DNA of 64,000 nucleotides, from positions 1,426,001-1,490,000 of the forward strand of contig NC_016480.1 in the NCBI RefSeq assembly GCF_000227115.2, read 5' to 3'. Positions 1 through 9,387 of this stretch are shown piece after piece (the first letter of the stretch is position 1; each line of letters opens with the position of its first letter). This DNA comes from Naumovozyma dairenensis CBS 421 (Eukaryota > Ascomycota > Saccharomycetes > Saccharomycetales > Saccharomycetaceae). The translations under genes were made by a program, and so were the position numbers. The notes under the pieces were generated by a model. The model searched no databases. It worked only from the letters and a program-made list of their open reading frames with translations, and had not been told where the DNA came from.

Positions 1-763
1 CTTTTTGTACACTTGCATTAATATTATCTTCCCCTTCTTCTCCTCCTTTAGAAGTTAAGTTATTTAACGTATTCAATTCATCATTGTCGTCCTCATCCTC
101 AAACCTTTCTTCTCCTTCTTCTTCTCTCATCTCATCGGTACTAATATTATCTGGTTTATTGCTTGCATTTCCCTCAACATCTTTATCATCACCTGATGAC
201 TTACCTTCGATTTTACCTGAGACATCATCTTCTTTTTCTTCTTTCTCCTCCTCCTCCTCCTCCTCGTCTTCTCCCCCATCTTCTATCTCCATTTGTTCAG
301 TAAGAATATCTTGTTTTAAAAACCCGATATTTGCAACGATCTCCTCATATAGTCCCTTAATATCAATACTAGGATCATTATATCCTCGAATTAATCCTAT
401 CAATTTAATTAAATTATTTTTATCCAAATATTTCATCAAATCAAAACTTAATTTTTCATCTTCTTTGTCCTCAACAAGTTTTAAAACAGATCTGTTCGAT
501 CTAGCATTATAATAAAATTTGCTACCATCAGATCTTAATATCAAATACCATTCATTCAATAACTTGAATGCAAATTTATTTTCTATTTCATGATGGGTTT
601 GCCCTAATGCTTTAGTATTACTGTTATTCTTATTGGTTTTATAAAAACTAAAAGGTTTCTCCCACGTAGATTGTTTTGTTTCAATATTATAATAATATTT
701 TTTACCATTCGGCGTCTTATATTCTTTCCATATTCTTTTGTGATGCTTATTATCAGTACTCAT
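1..763 (-). CDS. URN1: URN1 ortholog, WW-domain pre-mRNA splicing factor (3' part cut by window edge)
   Basis: The frame opens at an ATG at 763 and runs unbroken to the window edge, giving about 254 residues. A WW domain occupies roughly residues 11-38, with Trp12, a Tyr triplet at 23-25, Trp34 and Pro37. A segment reading WYLI-LRSDGSKFYYN follows near residue 80, as in S. cerevisiae Urn1 (YPR152C), then a long Glu/Asp-rich stretch. Urn1 is a nuclear protein associated with spliceosomes; the FF domain expected further on lies outside the window. Position next to the PIN3/LSB1 and NCA2 orthologs matches YPR152C-YPR154W-YPR155C. An ATG five bases upstream gives only a two-codon uORF (ATG AAA TGA) overlapping the main start. 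The other WW/FF protein, Prp40, has two WW domains close together; only one is seen here. Confidence 0.85.
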   Translation of the reverse strand, partial: MSTDNKHHKRIWKEYKTPNGKKYYYNIETKQSTWEKPFSFYKTNKNNSNTKALGQTHHEIENKFAFKLLNEWYLILRSDGSKFYYNARSNRSVLKLVEDKEDEKLSFDLMKYLDKNNLIKLIGLIRGYNDPSIDIKGLYEEIVANIGFLKQDILTEQMEIEDGGEDEEEEEEEKEEKEDDVSGKIEGKSSGDDKDVEGNASNKPDNISTDEMREEEGEERFEDEDDNDELNTLNNLTSKGGEEGEDNINASVQK

Positions 764-1726
764 TTCATTTCCTAGTATATTTGATAATAATCAACTAATT
801 TTTTAATAAGTGTATTTTATATTATCGTACCCTTTACATATCTATGTTTTGTATCGAATCCATTGAGAATTGTTGTGTGTTCTTCGACGCTGTTTTTTTC
901 ATCCAAGAATTCCAAACTAAATATAACATAAATTTTCATGCGAGTTTTACAGTTTTAAATATAATTTATTTATTATATGGAACAGAACCTTCTAACAACA
1001 ACAAGGAGACAAAAAACACTAATGGGCTTCTAAATTGAACAGAGACTTACCATAAACATATAAACTATATTACTTCCTTTCTTGTTCAAAAAAAACAAAA
1101 AAAATGAGATCATTTCTTACAGCAAATGATATACCGATTGGTATGTAACACCAAANNNNNNNNNNNNNNNNNNNNCTCCTCTCTCTCTCTCTCTCTCTCG
1201 TCNCTTTTTCATTCTACAGTTTCCACAAGCAATATATGAGTTAAAATGTGCCTACAATGTTACTAAGAATAAGTGCGATCGTCTATTTTAAAGTATTATT
1301 CATACGTACTAGCAGTAAATATAACGCAACTCCTGATGGGCAGCAAAAAGTCCGCAACAGAGAGTTTTTTGTCGATGGGCTAGTATTGTCTTTGACAAGC
1401 GAAAGGTTAATGAGTAGAGAGATGTTTTCGCTGCTTTTCCTTTATAGGAGACGTTTTTTGATATTTTCTCCTTTCCTTAGTTAAGTTTTTTATGCTGACA
1501 ATGACAGCAATTATAACTCAACATCGGAAAAATATACACATAGCAATAAAGTGAAGTGGAAAAAATAAACATATAAAAACAAAGGAAGGATCTATAACAT
1601 TGCAAGAATAGTTTAACTTTATTTTCATTGTCAATTCTTTATAAGAAGAAAAACATCAAGAAAATAACAAAAATAATAGCATACAAATATTTTCCAAGCA
1701 ACAAATTACAAACAATAAAAGAAATA
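764..1726. other. Intergenic region with a 20-N assembly gap and CT microsatellite
   Basis: This is the divergent spacer between URN1 and the metallothionein-like gene. It contains an unresolved gap at 1156-1175, a CT dinucleotide run right after it (about 1176-1199) and a lone N at 1203. Short frames here have no recognisable content. S. cerevisiae YPR153W would be expected in this interval and is not seen. Confidence 0.8.
1425..1498 (+). promoter_or_regulatory. Candidate copper-responsive (Ace1/Amt1-type) sites
   Basis: The 10-mer at 1489-1498 (TTTATGCTGA) fits the Ace1 consensus HTHNNGCTGD. A second T-rich GCTG core at 1425-1434 and a reverse-strand one near 1343-1351 miss only the last position. 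Ace1 in S. cerevisiae and Amt1 in Candida glabrata drive metallothionein genes through such sites. The location, 230-300 bp upstream of the metallothionein-like start, is what makes this plausible. The motif is short and could occur by chance. Confidence 0.35.
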
Positions 1727-2809
1727 ATGTCCTCTCAAGACTTAACTACTCAAACTCAATCTCCAAACAGTGAACTCACATCATGCAAATGCTCCAACAA
1801 TAACAAAGATTGTGAATGCGGTAAATGCAAATGTTCCGCATGCAACTGCACTGCAGTTGCTGAATGCCAATGTTCCAACATTAACGATTCTTCATGCAAA
1901 TGTGTTAGAAAGACCAAGGATTGTAAGTGTACTAATTGCAAATGCTCTCCATGCACTTCTACTGTAACAGTTCATTTACAATCTCTAAATATCCAAGATT
2001 CTTCATGCAAATGTTCTGCCAAGACTAATGGCTGCGAATGTACTGACTGCAAATGCTCCACCAACAGTAATGACCGTAAATGTTCTGACTGCCAATGCTC
2101 CCCATGTAGTTGTAAGGTAACCGTGGAATGTCACTGCCCAAACGCTCCACAATCATCATGTAGATGCTCTCCATGCACGTGCTCTGCAATTGTTGAATGC
2201 CAATGTTCTAAACCTAAGAATTCAGTATGCAAATGCTCCGCCAATACCAAAGACTGTAAGTGTACTGACTGTCAATGCACAAATGGTCAACTACCATCAT
2301 GTGAATGCTCTAGCAAGACCAAAGATTGTAAGTGTACGGATTGTCAATGTTCACAATGTACTTGTAAGGTAACCATGCAATGTCAATGCCAAAATGCTCA
2401 ACAATCGTCATGCAAATGCTCAAACAAGACCAAGGATTGTACATGCGGTAAATGCAAATGTTCTCCATGCATGTGTACTGAAACTATAGGATGCCGTTGT
2501 TCCAACACTAACGATTCTTCATGTCAATGCTCCACTAAGAATAATGACCGTAAGTGTACGGACTGTAAATGCTCTGCTAAGACTAATGACTGTCAATGCT
2601 CCCCATGTACCTGTAAGGTAACCATGCAATGTCAATGCCCAAATGCTCAACAATCGTCATGCAAATGTTCAACCAAGACCAAGGATTGTACATGCGGTGA
2701 ATGCAAATGTTCTTCATGTACCTGTACTGCAAGTGCTGAGTGCCAATGTTCTAAACCTAAGCCCTCAGCATGCAAATGCGTTGGGAAAACTAATGATTGT
2801 AAATGTTAG
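1727..2809 (+). CDS. Giant tandem-repeat metallothionein-like protein
   Basis: The start is the ATG at 1727; the frame is open further upstream but only from a TTG. The product has 360 residues of which about 87 (24%) are Cys, nearly all in CxC pairs. From residue 19 to the end it consists of about ten imperfect units. The full unit is 37 residues (111 bp) and has the pattern CxC-x6-CxC-x2-CxC-x2-CxC-x5-CxC; other units are shortened. Lys, Ser, Thr, Asp and Asn fill the gaps; aromatic residues are absent and His is rare. That composition is typical of metallothioneins, which bind Cu(I), Zn or Cd through thiolates in the cytosol. S. cerevisiae Cup1 (61 aa) and Crs5 (69 aa) are about one fifth to one sixth as long. 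Unit 2 has lost three Cys through Cys-to-Ser, Leu or other changes. The metal specificity is not visible. Length and repeat structure suggest growth by unequal crossing over. Confidence 0.85.
   Translation: MSSQDLTTQTQSPNSELTSCKCSNNNKDCECGKCKCSACNCTAVAECQCSNINDSSCKCVRKTKDCKCTNCKCSPCTSTVTVHLQSLNIQDSSCKCSAKTNGCECTDCKCSTNSNDRKCSDCQCSPCSCKVTVECHCPNAPQSSCRCSPCTCSAIVECQCSKPKNSVCKCSANTKDCKCTDCQCTNGQLPSCECSSKTKDCKCTDCQCSQCTCKVTMQCQCQNAQQSSCKCSNKTKDCTCGKCKCSPCMCTETIGCRCSNTNDSSCQCSTKNNDRKCTDCKCSAKTNDCQCSPCTCKVTMQCQCPNAQQSSCKCSTKTKDCTCGECKCSSCTCTASAECQCSKPKPSACKCVGKTNDCKC
1775..2806 (+). repeat. About ten imperfect 111-bp coding repeats
   Basis: The metallothionein-like gene is built of repeats with a maximum unit of 111 bp. 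Units begin with codons for Ser-Ser-Cys-Lys-Cys or variants and most contain a Lys-Asp-Cys-x-Cys core. Some units lack the middle or distal third. Units 7 and 9 and the first unit share a Gly-(Lys/Glu)-Cys-Lys-Cys variant, while units 6 and 8 share a Lys-Val-Thr-Met-Gln variant. This alternation hints at a higher-order duplication of two-unit blocks. Confidence 0.8.
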
Positions 2810-3563
2810 TTGAAGTAAGATATTTACATGAGACATGTTGTCTAATATTTACCAGTGTTAGTTCTCTTCTTTTCTCTATCTGATAATATTAAAAACTTAT
2901 TTTTCTCTTAACTCACTATTATTTTACACTTTCTCTTATAGTTGATTTTTCCTTTCTTTCTAGAACAAGTTACTTCACTTTATTCTACTGAATGTTTATA
3001 TCTATTTTAAGATTTAAATTAACTTAAATAATACATACGATAAAAACAACAAAATATACATAATATCTATGACAACCTTTCTGTGCGTAAATTCCCTCAT
3101 TGAATTATATGAATACGTTAGATAGAAATATATATGTGTCAGAAATTGACCAACTTTAAAAATATCTTGTTATACAATAAACGAGGAATATTTCAAAACG
3201 TAATTAAAAAATCTGCTCTGATAACAGAGTACTCCCTTTAATAAAGACTTCCTTTTACAGTCCATTAAGTTTTGTTTCTTCTTCAATTTGAGTATTCTTG
3301 GTATTTCCGCAGAGGGATTTTTTTTTTTTTGAGACGCTGACGTTAAAAACGAACAAACAAGACAAAAATATGTAGGCGTAAACGAGGCGTCGAAGAATTA
3401 AGATCTTGGGTTTGAGCAAGGAAGGAATGATCAAATTTTTATTGACTGAATAAAGGCAGGATGATCTTTCGAATATAGAGAGAGTTCATTTTTTTTATAA
3501 AATTTAGGAAATAGAATAACCAAGAGTCACAATCTTATACGATATATACACAAATCATCATAG
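2810..3563. other. Intergenic region, no gene seen
   Basis: AT-rich spacer between two genes pointing the same way. A T12 run lies at about 3319-3330 and AT-rich stretches before the PIN3 ATG fit a yeast promoter. No RNA gene or relic was recognised. Confidence 0.6.
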
Positions 3564-4271
3564 ATGTCTGCCTCACTAATTAACCGTTCCTTAACAAATA
3601 TTAGAACAGAATTAGATTTCCTAAAAGAATCTAATGTCATTTCAGAAGAAACTTTCAACCAAATTAACAACCAATTACCACAAAGATATGATCCAAACGG
3701 TTCAAGAGAGTCAGTCTCGAGCCAAGCACCAACTCTAGAATATGTAGAGGCCATTTATCCATTTGAACCACAACAGGAAGGTGACTTAGCTTTGAAGGCA
3801 GGTGATAAAATTCAAGTCATAGAAAAACCATCCCCTGAATGGTTTAAAGGTAAATGTAACGGTCAAGTAGGTATTTTCCCATCTAATTATGTTAGACCTG
3901 CATTTTCAGGTACCTCTCAACCTTCAAAGACACGTTTAACTCCTGGTCCTCCTCAATATCAAGCTTCCGTCGAAACACAATCTATTCATTCATCCAGTAA
4001 TGTCTCTTATCAACCACCTTTCCCACCTGCATCTACAAATTACTATCAACAACCTGCACAACAACCACAGGCTCAATATATACCACCTCCACAACCGGTG
4101 CAACAAGTCCAGCAACAAGTCCAGCAACAACCACAACAGCAGCAACCACAACAGCAACATCATCATCATACCGGTGAACATTTAAAAAAATTCGGTAGTA
4201 AATTAGGTAATGCTGCGATCTTTGGTGCTGGTGCCACTATAGGGTCTGATATCGTCAATAGTATCTTTTAA
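3564..4271 (+). CDS. PIN3: SH3-domain protein of the Pin3/Lsb1 family
   Basis: The 235-residue product begins MSASLINRSLTNIRTELDFL, the same start as S. cerevisiae Lsb2/Pin3 (YPR154W, 215 aa). A single SH3 domain covers about residues 58-113, with ALYDY-like, WFKG and GIFPSNYV signatures. A Gln/Pro-rich linker with a His run follows, and the end (FGSKLGNAAIFGAGATIGSD) is the strongly conserved tail. Pin3 and its ohnolog Lsb1 bind Las17, limit actin nucleation at cortical patches and affect [PSI+] prion formation; the tail carries the ubiquitylation and localisation signals in S. cerevisiae. The position between the URN1 and NCA2 orthologs favours PIN3, but PIN3 and LSB1 arose in the WGD and sequence alone does not separate them here. 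Confidence 0.92.
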   Translation: MSASLINRSLTNIRTELDFLKESNVISEETFNQINNQLPQRYDPNGSRESVSSQAPTLEYVEAIYPFEPQQEGDLALKAGDKIQVIEKPSPEWFKGKCNGQVGIFPSNYVRPAFSGTSQPSKTRLTPGPPQYQASVETQSIHSSSNVSYQPPFPPASTNYYQQPAQQPQAQYIPPPQPVQQVQQQVQQQPQQQQPQQQHHHHTGEHLKKFGSKLGNAAIFGAGATIGSDIVNSIF

Positions 4272-4669
4272 TTCTACATTTTTTACATGTTACATTCCCA
4301 CCGATCTTTCTCGTGTCTTTTCTTAGTATTGAAATCTATATTGAAAATAATTTTTTCCCTGATGAAATAATAACGATGATAAAGAATCAATATTCGATCG
4401 AGAACAGCCACTAATGATGATGACGTCGATAACTGAAAGCAATCATATGTTTAACAGAAATGTTCAATGAATTATATGATAGGTGAGAAAACCTTTATTT
4501 TATGTCTATTTCTTTTATACAATCGTTGGAATCCACCTAGCCTTTTTTTTATTTTTTATTTTAGAAAGTTTCATTCCATCATTTACTATACATTTAATTA
4601 ATTAATACATAAAATATACATATATATGATCAATTTCTAAATGAATTTTCCATAACTTCTTTTTTTTTT
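4272..4669. other. Convergent spacer PIN3-NCA2
   Basis: The 398-bp spacer between the ends of PIN3 and NCA2 is AT-rich with TA-rich blocks near 4590-4627 and a T run close to the NCA2 stop. These are usual for yeast 3' end formation on both strands. Nothing else is seen. Confidence 0.6.
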
Positions 4670-6595
4670 TTAAAAGTATTTCCCGTAGGCATGGTAAATT
4701 CTCTTAATCACTTGTAACTTACCAATATAGTTTAAATCATTACTCAAAATTTCTTCTACATCTCTAATCCATTCCTTTTTTCTTGAAGATGGTATAACTG
4801 CTTTTCCGAAATTATACATATTTGACACTTCCAAAGTCAATAATCCTTGTTTATAAAACATTGTTTCATTGTGATCCTCATTTGTCTTCTGAGCATTAGC
4901 AATATTGTTTAAGATTCTTTCTACATTATTCAAACTAATACTCAAGGCATCCTTAGTATGCTGTAATCTAGACCAAATATTTCCCATTTTTATAAATTTA
5001 ACAATGGAATTTGTCAAAAAATAAACGATCAACACAGCAGGAGACATGGCCACTACACCAAACACCAATTGTTGTGATTGTAGCATCTTATCAATACCAT
5101 TCAAAGCCATTGATCCATCCACTTTTGTCTTTTGTACTTGAATTAAAATTGATCTAATTAATTTCCCTGAAACGATATTCTTCAAAGGATGATGTAATTG
5201 ATTCTCATAAAGTTCCATAAATCTAGTCAAATCGCCATGTTCCACTTCACGTACTAATGATTCAGTATCAATAGTATTCTCTGGAGATGGAGATTGTGTG
5301 GCAGAATTCTCTAGGACAAAACTTACTATCATTCTCGTTAATGAATTCATTTCAGAATCTAATGAACCTTTTGAGATCATTGCCATTGAACTGGAATCAT
5401 CATGTTTCACAGTGGCCCAAATATTTTGTAATGGTATCCAGATCCAATTTTTGATTAATCCATTAATGAATTGGAAAATGTTTTCATTTATGAATCTTAG
5501 AATGTCATCTCTGTGATTCCAGATTAAATTGACGGAGTTGGGACCGTATAATAATGTTAGTAATAATGTGGGCCAATATCTTGTTAAGATATTTGGTTTT
5601 CTTATGGATTTTAGTTGGTTTTCCTTTTGAAATAATTGGGTCTTTATGACAAGGTTTTGTAACGAGTCATCATTGTTAGTCACATCTTTATCAGATGGTA
5701 AGAAATTTGATAATGTCGTTATAGATGGTATTGCAGATGAAGAATTATTTGCAAAGAAATGATTGATTAATTCACCAAATGATGATGTCCAATGGTTTAG
5801 ACCTGAATCAATCAATTGTATTTTATCAATTATATCTTGTTTTATTATCCATTGAGGTAAATTGAGAATTAATTTTGTGAAATTTATTGTGTCATTATAA
5901 AAACTTGGTACACTTCCTACTATTTGGAATCCCCGGATCATGAATAGTTTATGAATGGATGGTTTTACTTTTAAAATAACGTTACTTGGGTTGAAGTTGT
6001 TTCTCTGTTTAGCTAAATATGACGAAGAAGAGGAAGGGGATAATGGTGGGATATCCTTAATGATGTTAGTTGTAAATGAATATAATTTTGGTATTGAATG
6101 TTGAATTCCATAAATAGCCATCCATAAAAGAGATTTCTCAAGGGTTTTATAATATTTCTGAGTATCGTACGCTATGGCTAATGCATTTAGTGTCTCATTT
6201 AATATAACATAGAAGCATATGGTAATGATATATTTTTCAATAATTTTGGTTATCTTATAAGGAAGTAAGGATGGTTTTCTATGATTCTGGTATATATCTC
6301 GATTTTGAGATATTTCAGACAGTTTAGCATATGGGATGTTGAGCTTCTCATTACTGTTATTGTTGCTATTGTTTCTTTTATCAATTGTTTTTATAAGTTG
6401 GGCAACAATATCTTTTACTGTTTGCAACTGGTTTTGTAAAACTGTCAAATCTTCAATGGATACGTTATCACCATCATCCTTTTCCGTCGGAGCCCTTAAA
6501 TTTTTATTTTCAAATTGTGTCTCTTGTTTAAGGACAGATTCTAATTCAGTGTCAATATCTTGGAAAATTGATTTGATCGCATTATCGAATATCAT
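4670..6595 (-). CDS. NCA2: Nca2 ortholog, mitochondrial protein needed for ATP synthase subunit 6/8 expression
   Basis: The chosen start is the ATG at 6595, giving 641 aa (S. cerevisiae Nca2, YPR155C, is 616). The frame extends 14 codons further only to a TTG. The N-terminal third is hydrophilic with a segment ending GDNVSIEDL, as in Nca2. The middle contains hydrophobic segments, including one around WPTLLLTLLYGPNSVNLIW. The last 200 residues carry a likely membrane segment (VVAMSPAVLIVYFLTNSIV) and the conserved tail ending in YHAYGKYF. With Nca3, Nca2 controls the abundance of the mitochondrial mRNA for Atp6 and Atp8; it sits in the mitochondrial membrane. Adjacent to PIN3 in convergent orientation exactly as in S. 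cerevisiae. TPO3 and TDA6, its next neighbours there, are missing. Confidence 0.88.
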   Translation of the reverse strand: MIFDNAIKSIFQDIDTELESVLKQETQFENKNLRAPTEKDDGDNVSIEDLTVLQNQLQTVKDIVAQLIKTIDKRNNSNNNSNEKLNIPYAKLSEISQNRDIYQNHRKPSLLPYKITKIIEKYIITICFYVILNETLNALAIAYDTQKYYKTLEKSLLWMAIYGIQHSIPKLYSFTTNIIKDIPPLSPSSSSSYLAKQRNNFNPSNVILKVKPSIHKLFMIRGFQIVGSVPSFYNDTINFTKLILNLPQWIIKQDIIDKIQLIDSGLNHWTSSFGELINHFFANNSSSAIPSITTLSNFLPSDKDVTNNDDSLQNLVIKTQLFQKENQLKSIRKPNILTRYWPTLLLTLLYGPNSVNLIWNHRDDILRFINENIFQFINGLIKNWIWIPLQNIWATVKHDDSSSMAMISKGSLDSEMNSLTRMIVSFVLENSATQSPSPENTIDTESLVREVEHGDLTRFMELYENQLHHPLKNIVSGKLIRSILIQVQKTKVDGSMALNGIDKMLQSQQLVFGVVAMSPAVLIVYFLTNSIVKFIKMGNIWSRLQHTKDALSISLNNVERILNNIANAQKTNEDHNETMFYKQGLLTLEVSNMYNFGKAVIPSSRKKEWIRDVEEILSNDLNYIGKLQVIKRIYHAYGKYF

Positions 6596-7353
6596 TTTTC
6601 TTCTTTTTTCGCTCTTGTTTACAACGTCACCAGTCAAGTTAATTTGTCTAGCCTTCCTTTTCCTTTAGCCAAGGTCTGCAGACTATAAAGTATATCTCTA
6701 CACTAAAACGAAAAATACTTCTGTTAAATTGTCATAGGATAGCATATAGAAGAAAGAATGTTTGGGCATATGCAATTGTGTCCCCGAATTACAGTTTGAA
6801 TGATGTCAGTTCGTGAATAGAACTAGCTAGCCTGTCTGGAAACCCTATTTTGATGAAACCAATTAGAGTAGATTAGATTAGTCTAGCTTAGATTAGGAAC
6901 CAACGGGAGGAACTACAAATTCTATAAATTTCACCAAAAAAAAAAAGAAAAAAAGTCCGAAGGTATCCGTGGTAACATCAGAGGATACTTGATGAACAAC
7001 ATCTTCCTCTTCTTCTTCTAGAATATTCTACGGCCGTACAATCTGACGCGAAAGACGTGTGAAGAACAAGCAGGAAGATTCCAGAAGACCTATATTCAAT
7101 ATACAGGAAATAATTGATTGAATGGTTGACTATTGGTAAAAATTCAAGATATTTGTACATGAGTATTTGAACTTGTAGGTATAAAAGAACATGATGCGAC
7201 TTTTTTACATTTAGAGGATCATTCCAAGTGAAATACCCTCTTAGTAGACTACACATACTTTTATACCTTCAGTACCCTGTCATCGCATTTACACTAGATC
7301 AAACAGAATTTCCATATCAACTGAAGAAAGCTTAAAAAATATATACTACAAAA
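6596..7353. other. Divergent promoter region NCA2-CUR1
   Basis: A 758-bp spacer shared by two divergent genes. It contains the heat-shock elements listed separately, a short tandem AGATTAGATTAG-like stretch near 6868-6893, and an A-rich tract at about 6937-6955. No gene is supported; the small reverse frame at 6978-7256 lies over the heat-shock elements and looks non-coding. Confidence 0.6.
7016..7086 (+). promoter_or_regulatory. Two perfect three-unit heat-shock elements
   Basis: Site 1 at 7016-7028 reads TTC-TA-GAA-TA-TTC and site 2 at 7074-7086 reads GAA-GA-TTC-CA-GAA. Both are exact alternating 5-bp arrays, the form bound by the Hsf1 trimer. They lie about 270-340 bp upstream of the CUR1/BTN2 ATG. 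BTN2 and CUR1 are strong Hsf1/stress targets in S. cerevisiae, so the sites fit the gene. Confidence 0.8.
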
Positions 7354-8289
7354 ATGTTTTCATTTTACAATTCCCCAACTCTTTTTGATACTTTACCAAT
7401 ATTTCAACAACTCTCTAACCAGCCCGAATCATATGACAATCTCACTTATTATCCATCGGATATCAAGAGAAGGAGAACGAATAATAATATCATTTCAAGC
7501 GGAACACAACACCATGCAAAGAAAACATCTCTAAGTTATTCCTTGAATCAAAAGGATGATGAAAGTACTATGGTTTTATCCTTAATGAAACGTATACCGA
7601 AACATATCTTCACAAATTCTATCAATGAAAAAATTAAAGATTTGAAAGAACAGAATTATAATCCAACTTATAACATCATTGAAGATTCATTTGGTAATCA
7701 ATATTATATGGAAGTAGGAATTACTCCTAAAGAAGACGAGCTTCTTACGAAAAGAATTATGAATAAATTGGATATCTCCGCGATGGAGAAGCAAATCGTT
7801 AAAGATTCATTCAAAGATTATCAATTAGAGTTGAATCATAGAGGTGATGAACTTAGAATTCAAAGCTGTAAGGATCAAATAGCACAGGATTTGGACCTTC
7901 CTCATGAATTTGATGATTTCAATATTTTAGAATTTAAAATAGATAATGATAACGAGAATGATTCATATGATCTCGCAATTTTAAAAATTGGATTGACTCT
8001 TGATGGAAACAAGAAAACTTCTCGCCCTCAACATCATCGTCATCGTCATCATCACTCCCATCATAGCACGCATAAAAAATCAAGACATTCATCATATCAC
8101 AAATCAAGTAATAGTAACGATGATTCTGGTAGTTTCCCCCAACATCTAAAGGAAGCGAAGAATGAAAAGAAAAATATTGTGATTCATTCCCCAATTTTGG
8201 AAGAAATAGACGATGAAGAAGTCGCCAAATACAATGATTCTTTATTATGGATACCCAGTGGTAATGCCATTGTCGAAGAGGCCATATAA
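7354..8289 (+). CDS. CUR1: Cur1/Btn2 family protein-sorting factor
   Basis: The 311-aa product begins MFSFYNSPTLFDTLPIF, has an LMKRIPKHIF block near residue 80, the NPTYNIIEDSFGNQYY block near 110-125, a DYQLELNHRGDEL block near 165, and ends with SPILEEIDDEEVAKYNDSL, all diagnostic of S. cerevisiae Btn2 (410 aa) and Cur1 (252 aa). These cytosolic factors sort misfolded proteins and prions to deposit sites, working with Hsp42 and Sis1, and rise sharply on heat stress. The length is intermediate. A His-rich insert of about 20 residues lies near 228-245 where Btn2 has a charged helical region. Neighbours KRE6 and GPH1 match YPR158W-YPR160W, so CUR1 is preferred; BTN2-SKN1 form the sister pair on chromosome VII, hence the caveat. 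Confidence 0.88.
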   Translation: MFSFYNSPTLFDTLPIFQQLSNQPESYDNLTYYPSDIKRRRTNNNIISSGTQHHAKKTSLSYSLNQKDDESTMVLSLMKRIPKHIFTNSINEKIKDLKEQNYNPTYNIIEDSFGNQYYMEVGITPKEDELLTKRIMNKLDISAMEKQIVKDSFKDYQLELNHRGDELRIQSCKDQIAQDLDLPHEFDDFNILEFKIDNDNENDSYDLAILKIGLTLDGNKKTSRPQHHRHRHHHSHHSTHKKSRHSSYHKSSNSNDDSGSFPQHLKEAKNEKKNIVIHSPILEEIDDEEVAKYNDSLLWIPSGNAIVEEAI

Positions 8290-9387
8290 TTAAACAAACT
8301 CACCATAAAAAAAATGGTACATTTCACTAATTTGCATAGTATATACATATAAAAAATCTATAAAAAACCATAATAATCTAATGTTAACGTTACTTAATGA
8401 TATATGAGTCATCTATTCTACTTTATAGCCACGAAATAATTTGATGTTGTTTTTTTCACACAATTATAATGAATTATTTATGATACCGCAGCATTTATAT
8501 ACGTATGTATTTATTTCCAATGGCTCTTCTGTCTGTCGTTATAGTTTTTTTGTGACGTTCCCTTTTCGCGTCACGCTCAAGAGCACTAATGTGCCTTTTC
8601 TATATTTAGCTCTTGTATTTTTATGACCATTAGGGTTACCCTATGAAGGCTGTGTTGTTTGTTGTTTCGTTTTCTTCCGCAACAAAACAAACAAAGACGC
8701 GTCTTCCGATTTTTTTGGCGTCTTGGATCAAAAAGAAGATTTCCCCATTGGGGCGAAATGTGGACTAAAAGAGGCACGGAACAACGTACCGCACGCACAT
8801 CTTTAAAGCTGTTGAAATAAACTGCACTTACAGTCTAATTCTAGAACCATGATCCGCTAACTGTCTCCGCCAAACTTGTCAACAGCTCGTGAAATCGTAA
8901 CGTTTTTTATATTTTTTTTTTTGCTTTCGAGAAACAAACAGTAACAAAAGAAAAAAAAGCAAAACAAACAATAGAATACAGAAACAAAACTTTTCAGGTA
9001 TACAGCAAAGTTCAGCTTCTATATAGCAAAACTGCCTCGAAATTTTTTGTTTGTCTTGGAAACTTTGTTGTGGATCTAGTTGTGTATATTACTTATTCAT
9101 TCAGACAATAACTAGGTAGACCGTCAGCCATTTACTCAAAAGTCATTGTTAAGAAAGGTCATAACAGTTGTTGACTCTGAAACAGTTTTACAGACAGTAT
9201 TTCGTTTGAATCTCCATCCATCGCTTTACTTTACCCATATTATAGATAGGTACATCTTCACATTCTTTTCCTGTTTATTTACAAGCAAGTTATACGTCGC
9301 AATAGCAATCAACGAGAAAACATCTGTAAAAATCATACTGAAACAAAAACACGACAAAAACATATCAGATTTCTAAACAAAAAAAAA
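8290..9387. other. Long KRE6 upstream region
   Basis: About 1.1 kb between CUR1 and KRE6. It contains cell-cycle-like boxes (listed separately), a short perfect inverted repeat TTAGGGTTACCCTA near 8629-8642 and several A/T tracts at 8910-8980. A 76-codon frame at 9146-9376 starts with TTG and shows no coding character. No gene is supported. Confidence 0.55.
8564..8702 (+). promoter_or_regulatory. SCB- and MCB-like cell-cycle boxes
   Basis: TTTCGCG at 8564-8570 is the complement of CGCGAAA, a form of the SBF box, and ACGCGT at 8697-8702 is the MluI cell-cycle box. Many yeast wall-synthesis genes peak in G1/S under SBF and MBF. The boxes lie about 690-825 bp before KRE6, which is far for yeast, so the assignment is tentative. 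Confidence 0.3.

Noticed and set aside
1628..1726. 33 extra residues at the start of the metallothionein-like protein
   Set aside because: The extension begins with TTG and is Lys/Ile-rich leader-like sequence; the ATG at 1727 fits better.
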